In this document: positions 60,301-64,000 of the stretch, piece after piece
How positions within the stretch are numbered: position 1 is the stretch's first letter
Layout of the letters: each line of letters opens with the position of its first letter
Assembly: GCF_002198095.1 (NCBI RefSeq)
Contig: NZ_NHMK01000012.1
Coordinates: forward strand, 62,001-126,000
Source of the DNA: Deinococcus indicus
Lineage (GTDB): Bacteria; Deinococcota; Deinococci; Deinococcales; Deinococcaceae
Direction of reading: 5' to 3'
Length of the DNA: 64,000 nt
Program-made: the position numbers and the translations under genes
The notes under the pieces: model-generated
The model's input: the letters and a program-made list of their open reading frames with translations, nothing else
What the model was told of the DNA's origin: nothing
Databases searched by the model: none

Positions 60301-62427
60301 CACGCGGCTGGCGTCCTGCCGGAGGTGCCCAATCCAGCCCTCGCGGCTGCTCCGGCAGCCACTGTCGTGGAATCCATGGTGGCTGCGGACGGGTCATGGC
60401 GTCCCGCAGAGCTACCGGCTCCCGTTCTGCCGGATGTCCGCCCCGACACGCTCCTTCACCCGGCCGTCGTCGTACAGCCCGTGGCGCCAGCTGACGTGTC
60501 ACGGAGTCCCTCAGAGGCTCCAGCGCCCACTGCGCCGCACTACCGACCGGACGTGCCCGCTCGGCCGGTCATCACGGCGCCCGTCCCTGCGCCCACTCCG
60601 GAAGTCCTGCCAGAGCGGGCAGTGGCCGGAGTTCCCAGTACAGGGTCACGCACCGTCACGCCCCCGACCGGGTTGCCCGTGATCCAGCGGGCACCGACCC
60701 CACAGCCCGCCATGCCTCCGGTTCCCGTGCCGGCGGGCCGACCGGAGTGGCAGGACGCCCCGGATGCCAGGACGGCGCCGGTTATGGCCCGGCCAGTCAC
60801 TGTCCCGGTTGCGACCGGCCCTACCGCAACCGACCCTGCGCCGACCAGCCAACCTGGGACTGACCCTGCCCCGACCGGCTGGACCGCCAAGCCCAGGCCA
60901 GGGATTCAGGCCGCCGCGCCCACGGTCCTTCCATCACCGTCCACGCGGCATGACACGCCCGGTTCTGCACGGCCCGACGGGCTGCCGTTGCCTGTCACGC
61001 CATCCGGCGAGGTGCCCGGAGGTCCACCGGTCCCGCCCAGCCGCCTGCCGCAACCCGTCGCTCCGGCCTTCGCGACGGCGGACCGCGTGGCCGCAGACGT
61101 CGTGGGAGCAGATCTCGTGGGAGCGGCCTTCGCACCGGGACGACCGGACGTGAGCAGTCTGGACACGGCACCGACCGTTCCGAACCTTCCACCCGTTTCC
61201 GCCACGCAGCCCATTGCCGCCCTGCCGCCTTCCCCCATCCTGCCATCGGTGCCGGGGGCGCTCCCGGCCACGCCGGTCGTGGTGCCGGCGTGGCCGTCGG
61301 AGGCCCTGCCCTCCGTCGTTCCGGTCACTCCGTTCCCCGCTCAGGAGCATCCAGGGATTCCGGCGGGTTCGCCCGACCGGGCGGCCACTCCCCCCCACTT
61401 CCCGGTGCCCGTCCCCCCGGAGGTGCCGGGGCCGGTCGTACCGGGGCTGTCCGGGTCGGCGCTGTCTGGATCGGCGGGGCTGTCCGGATCGAAGGGGCTG
61501 GCCGATCTGGCGGCGGCGTTCCCGTTCGCCGGGCCTGTGGCGGTCGCGCCCCCGTCAGGAGGGCAGCCGTCGGGAGGCCCGCCATTGAGGGTGGGGCAAC
61601 CCGCCCTGCCGCCTGTGCCACGCCGCCACGATGACGGGCCGCCCGTCTCCCCCACCGCTCCGACGACTCCGGTGCAGCGGCTCTCGCAGGCGCTTCAGGC
61701 AGCGGTGCGGCACGACGGGCACGGGCAGCCGCTGGCACCGGGCGCGCAGGCGACCCTGGCGCGGTTGATGGGAACGTCCGTGGCGGACGTCCGCGTCGTC
61801 CGGAACGCCAGCGTCCTGCCGGCCCTGCAGGCCGCGCGGGCCGAGGCGCTGACGGTGGGCCGCACGGTGTTCCTGTCGCCGGACACGCGGCTCGACACGC
61901 CGGCCGGAACGGCGCTGGCCGCGCACGAGGTCACGCACGCCCTGCGGCGCGATCAGCCGTCGTTTGTGCCCGAGGTGCTGCGCCGCGCACCCGGCCCGGC
62001 CCGCCCGGACGCGCACGACGAGGAGGGCGTGGCGCTCGCGACCGAGCACGCCACGTACCCCGCCAGCGAGCCGGACCGGCGACCGGCCCCGCCTACCGCG
62101 TGGGAGGCGCGTTCCTGGGAGACGGACTCTCCGGCCCCGGCGCCCCGACCAGCAGCGCGGCCACCCACGTCGGCTCCCGCCCGGCCGGCGCCGGAGTCTC
62201 AGCCGTTCCTGCCGGGCGTGCCGCCGCCCGCGCCGGCCGGTGGGGCGTGGGTACACGCGGCGGCGCTGGACCGGCCGGCCGCTCCGGCAGCGGCGGAGCG
62301 GCAGGGAGATGGCGCGGCGGTGGGTCGCCGGGCGCCGTCGGCGCCGTCCGTGGATCTGGATCAGGTGGCGCGCGAGGTGTACGCGCGGCTGCGGGAGCGG
62401 CTCAGCACCGAACTGCGCCGCGTGTGA
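57343..62427 (+). CDS. Giant Pro/Ala-rich eCIS protein with C-terminal DUF4157-like HExxH domain
   Basis: 1694 residues. The N-terminus (SIFDERLRRLKHAGQMAVTQ) is helical. About 1400 residues follow of low-complexity Pro/Ala/Val sequence, interrupted at about 370-470 by a charged helical stretch (TPEERERRDQERRELEALLR, SQNILARLNRFAELEAQGEV). Residues about 1455-1540 form a DUF4157-like domain (LARLMGTSVADVRVVRNASV) with HEVTH (1528-1532), the zinc-protease HExxH. The last 20 residues repeat the helix of the 55-residue protein. DUF4157 is a known eCIS-linked domain in effectors or accessory proteases. The long disordered part could also serve as tape measure or as lumen cargo. GTG 57343 has AAAGGAG upstream. 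Confidence 0.85.
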   Translation: MSIFDERLRRLKHAGQMAVTQQDRAFMPGTLPSFSAAPALPVRGPVLPTVLPPARPGGPRRVQARLLALPAASPPAPPSRWPDVAHAAAPVAVPRPAPLAALTTAVAAPARQQDTAAWQPAAEASAAGPRADTAPHGDTVLHTDPDPYGDYAEALAAGLSSTPPLGLLPPTPEPTALTAPHSAGEATGAAQDSPLRPASFLETLALNTRPDDRTADPLPASGPPRTLEVSPDAPVTERSIRPAPTAPEPAAQVTPPPTDHPAAAGDSATVPVSPAPAPASDSRLESSPTPRPVPMAEADDAPLSPSRTGVPAAPAGPSREAESSAAAPRTEPVSTAAVSQDSAASGSGEPSVDTGPPLVFPDVPTPEERERRDQERRELEALLRAGNNDIPVRLPRKPRPPGAAPRPREPEPEEVRPAPPIPADVSQNILARLNRFAELEAQGEVEASPLGFGELLNWRDHHPERNVAPEGDAAASPSAGLDTAPAAVQSGVPAPAAPDLPAAPRLRARASRSGRTARDRAAEPADTDEEPDRARPDAAPSSQVLPAEARPDLPRPVPVVSPAPTPEVVPPVPAPAAPPVAIRSPAARPPEPQPVPVSRPVLPTRPPAPADAPFEVRPDDRPLDVDPAPAQAAAADDAMPGDSRPVGSMNPADPSRTPDKATGPETPSPVGPAADDPRPDPVATRGVTDLPGPSRPAAPPPVPEGGAARPHEAQQDARPRPQEPLPVARVDAPPEAVPVLPGLNSPQQPSMRAGGSPVAEAHTAPISVIPSRPVPVPADSGVPVARPSQPDAPARRDAGRLPDPPAPNGPHPERSPSAPVDVAPVSAGPRQPTAEPPLSSTTDDRTPPVGPELTADLPGDAQAAPAPSVTLPVPGPRHGDRPVVRQEPAPQVTDPVAVALPPVPASPRLPSASPAPARPEPTVPTVAAPEAAGVQQMAVPELAVPYAPLATTPPVPRTETREPARPVDSPGPFTPVPNAPVVPVEPHAAGVLPEVPNPALAAAPAATVVESMVAADGSWRPAELPAPVLPDVRPDTLLHPAVVVQPVAPADVSRSPSEAPAPTAPHYRPDVPARPVITAPVPAPTPEVLPERAVAGVPSTGSRTVTPPTGLPVIQRAPTPQPAMPPVPVPAGRPEWQDAPDARTAPVMARPVTVPVATGPTATDPAPTSQPGTDPAPTGWTAKPRPGIQAAAPTVLPSPSTRHDTPGSARPDGLPLPVTPSGEVPGGPPVPPSRLPQPVAPAFATADRVAADVVGADLVGAAFAPGRPDVSSLDTAPTVPNLPPVSATQPIAALPPSPILPSVPGALPATPVVVPAWPSEALPSVVPVTPFPAQEHPGIPAGSPDRAATPPHFPVPVPPEVPGPVVPGLSGSALSGSAGLSGSKGLADLAAAFPFAGPVAVAPPSGGQPSGGPPLRVGQPALPPVPRRHDDGPPVSPTAPTTPVQRLSQALQAAVRHDGHGQPLAPGAQATLARLMGTSVADVRVVRNASVLPALQAARAEALTVGRTVFLSPDTRLDTPAGTALAAHEVTHALRRDQPSFVPEVLRRAPGPARPDAHDEEGVALATEHATYPASEPDRRPAPPTAWEARSWETDSPAPAPRPAARPPTSAPARPAPESQPFLPGVPPPAPAGGAWVHAAALDRPAAPAAAERQGDGAAVGRRAPSAPSVDLDQVAREVYARLRERLSTELRRV

Positions 62428-62501
62428 CAGCGGAGGGATGGCCCCCCGGCGGGATCAATCCGGAGGGCTCCTGCTCGCTCTGCGGGGAGGCTCTGCGAGT
62501 C

Positions 62502-62550
62502 GCATCCGCTCCGACTGAACGGCTCTGCAAGCCATTCAATCGGAGTCCTG
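62502..62550 (+). repeat. Dispersed repeat, copy D
   Basis: GCATCCGCTCCGAC...TTCAATCGGAGTCC at 62502-62548 is similar to copy A but diverged in the middle and ends CTGTTCAG instead of CGTATGA. It lies between the eCIS plus operon and the convergent kynA gene, marking the right edge of the eCIS locus. Confidence 0.6.
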
Positions 62551-62551
62551 T

Positions 62552-63436
62552 TCAGAGGCGGGTGCGGACCTCCCACAGTTCCGGGAACAGGACGGTTTCC
62601 AGGGCGCGGCGCAGGTAGCCGGCGCCGCTGGTCCCGCCGGAGCCGCTCTTGAAGCCGATGGTGCGTTCCACGGTGGTGAGGTGGTTGAAGCGCCAGCGGC
62701 GGAAGTTGTCCTCGACGTCCAGCAGTTTCTCGGCCAGTTCGTACAGGTCCCAGTAGGTGTCGGGCTGGCGGTACACGGTGATCCAGGCGTTCAGCACGGC
62801 CTCGTTCAGTTGCGGGGGCTGACTGGGGTCGCGGTTCAGGACTTCGGCCGGGACGTTCAGGCCGCGCGCATCAAGCAGGCGCAGCGTCAGGTCGTACACG
62901 CTGGGGCCGTGCAGGGCGTCGGTCAGCGGGCCGTGCAGGTCCGGGCGGTGCTCGTGCGGGCGGGCCAGGACCGCGTGGCGGTTCCCGAGCAGGAACTCGA
63001 CCATGCGGTACGAGGCGCTCTGGAAGCCGGACGCCTGCCCGAACGCGCTGCGGAACGACAGGTAGTCGGCGGGCGTCATGGTCTTCAGGACTTCCCAGGC
63101 GTTCGTGAGCTGCTCCTGCGCGCGCACGACGCGGGTCAGGCCCTTGAGGGGCGCGTCGGTGATGCCCAGCGCGAGCTGGTCCATCGCGGCGCGCAGCTCG
63201 CGGATGATCAGGTCCAGCCACACCTCGGAGACGTGGTGGACGGCGATGAACAGGTGCTCATCGTGGGCGTCCGTGACAGGCCGGTGGGCGCTTTTCAGGG
63301 TGTCGAGCTGCAGGTAGTCGCCGTAGCTGAGGCTGCGGGTGAAGTCCGTGTAGGCCTGCTCGGGTGCGTCCCGGTCGGGCGCTCCGGGCCGCGCAGCGCC
63401 GGATCGGTCGGGGGCAGGGCGGTCGGGGGCGCTCAC
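62552..63436 (-). CDS. kynA: Tryptophan 2,3-dioxygenase
   Basis: Heme enzyme opening the indole ring of L-tryptophan to N-formylkynurenine. The 294-residue protein shows LSYGDYLQLDTL, HDEHLFIAVHHVSEVWLDLI, SFRSAFGQASGFQSASYRM and GFKSGSGGTSGAGYL, all typical. An N-terminal tail of about 30 Asp/Pro/Arg residues is unusual. GTG 63436 overlaps the kynU stop in GTGA. Confidence 0.95.
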   Translation of the reverse strand: MSAPDRPAPDRSGAARPGAPDRDAPEQAYTDFTRSLSYGDYLQLDTLKSAHRPVTDAHDEHLFIAVHHVSEVWLDLIIRELRAAMDQLALGITDAPLKGLTRVVRAQEQLTNAWEVLKTMTPADYLSFRSAFGQASGFQSASYRMVEFLLGNRHAVLARPHEHRPDLHGPLTDALHGPSVYDLTLRLLDARGLNVPAEVLNRDPSQPPQLNEAVLNAWITVYRQPDTYWDLYELAEKLLDVEDNFRRWRFNHLTTVERTIGFKSGSGGTSGAGYLRRALETVLFPELWEVRTRL

Positions 63437-64000
63437 GCGCGGGCCTCCAGCGCGGCCTGCACGCCCGCCACGGCGCGGGCCACGTCCGCGTGCGAGTGGT
63501 ACAGCGGCGTGAACCCGAAGCGCAGGATGTCCGGCGTGCGGTAATCGCCGATCACGCCGCCCCCGATCAGGTCCGCCATGACCTCCCGCGCCTGCGGGTG
63601 CCGGTAACTGACCTGCGAGCCGCGCCGCGCGTGCTCCTGCGGCGTGACCAGCGTCAGCGGGAACCGGGCGCACAGCGGCTCCATCAGCCGGATGAAGGTG
63701 TCGGTCAACGACAGGCTCTTGGTGCGCAGGGCGTGCAGGTCCACGTCCGCGAACACGTCCAGGGCGCTGTCCAGGGCACTCAGGCTCAGGACCATCGGCG
63801 TGCCGGGCACGAAGCGGCGCGCGCCGGGCGCGGGCGTGAACGCGCGGTCCATCTCGAAGGGATCGGCGTGGCCCATCCAGCCGCTGATCGCCACGGGGGC
63901 GGCGTTCTCGTTGCCCAGGTGCCGCTCGGAGACGAACAGGAACGACGGCGCGCCGGGGCCGCCGTTCAGGAACTTGTACCCGCAGCCCACCGCGAAATCC
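63433..64000 (-). CDS. kynU: Kynureninase, 3' part (runs off window)
   Basis: 188 codons are visible, from DFAVGCGYKFLNGGPGAPSF (PLP lysine region) through ISGWMGHADPFEMDRAF and GTPMVLSLSALDSALDVF to the stop. It cleaves kynurenine to anthranilate and alanine. It is upstream of and coupled to kynA, so the operon is kynU-kynA or longer. The 5' end is beyond 64000. Confidence 0.93.
   Translation of the reverse strand, partial: DFAVGCGYKFLNGGPGAPSFLFVSERHLGNENAAPVAISGWMGHADPFEMDRAFTPAPGARRFVPGTPMVLSLSALDSALDVFADVDLHALRTKSLSLTDTFIRLMEPLCARFPLTLVTPQEHARRGSQVSYRHPQAREVMADLIGGGVIGDYRTPDILRFGFTPLYHSHADVARAVAGVQAALEARA

Noticed and set aside
41757..62427. Interpretation of the contractile locus as a complete prophage or a type VI secretion system
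   Set aside because: No capsid, terminase, portal, integrase or lysis genes, and no TssJ/L/M membrane complex or TssK. The gpI/gpJ, DUF4255 and Afp15-like set fits eCIS.

Overview
The window is GC-rich (most genes with strong G/C third positions) and bacterial, most likely from a Deinococcus. The reasons are the gene content (PTS fructose operon with a fused multiphosphoryl transfer protein, malate synthase A next to an IclR regulator, allantoin and reductive pyrimidine catabolism, a contractile injection locus), dispersed short repeats with a conserved GGAGTCCGTATGA end, and several starts with a TAnnnT hexamer about 7 nt upstream, the leaderless pattern common in that genus. This is inference from sequence patterns; no marker gene for taxonomy is present. 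No tRNA, rRNA or CRISPR array was seen.

Layout. 1-1632: a TnpB-type transposon gene running off the left edge, a GGDEF-domain remnant and a dispersed repeat. 1633-8004: fructose uptake operon fruB-fruK-fruA (minus) with a divergent DeoR-family regulator. 8048-10510: a large secreted Gly-rich/DUF11-like protein. 10681-19782: malate synthase, an IclR regulator, then a tightly overlapping run of a second malate synthase, allantoate amidohydrolase, allantoinase, ureidoglycine aminohydrolase and malic enzyme. Together they could take allantoin to glyoxylate, condense it with acetyl-CoA to malate, and decarboxylate malate to pyruvate. 19842-25412 (minus): ornithine aminotransferase, a polar amino acid ABC importer and a MocR-type regulator. 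25504-39145 (minus): a nearly self-contained reductive pyrimidine catabolic cluster: PreT/PreA, dihydropyrimidinase, a four-gene ABC importer, an N-carbamoyl-beta-alanine amidohydrolase, a PucR-type regulator, an omega-aminotransferase and a methylmalonate/malonate-semialdehyde dehydrogenase.

39689-62427 is the accessory highlight: an extracellular contractile injection system (eCIS, Afp/PVC-like) built as two divergent operons. The minus operon carries a DUF4255/Afp16-type cap protein, a 43-codon coupled ORF, gp25, gpJ, a fused FHA-gpI wedge protein, a 1588-residue kinase-like/FHA/transmembrane/Ig-repeat protein, the tube-to-spike adaptor, VgrG-like spike and an AAA+ ATPase. The plus operon carries sheath, tube, two small proteins, a second tube-like protein and a 1694-residue Pro/Ala-rich protein ending in a DUF4157-like HExxH domain. 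The kinase-like domain has lost both the VAIK lysine and the HRD aspartate, so it is predicted to be a pseudokinase. Its FHA domain and that on the baseplate wedge suggest a phospho-threonine or scaffolding control layer and a membrane anchor not found in the classical Afp/PVC particles. No recognisable PAAR tip, tail fibre or separate tape measure was found.

62552-64000 (minus): tryptophan 2,3-dioxygenase and the 3' part of kynureninase, the start of a kynurenine pathway operon.
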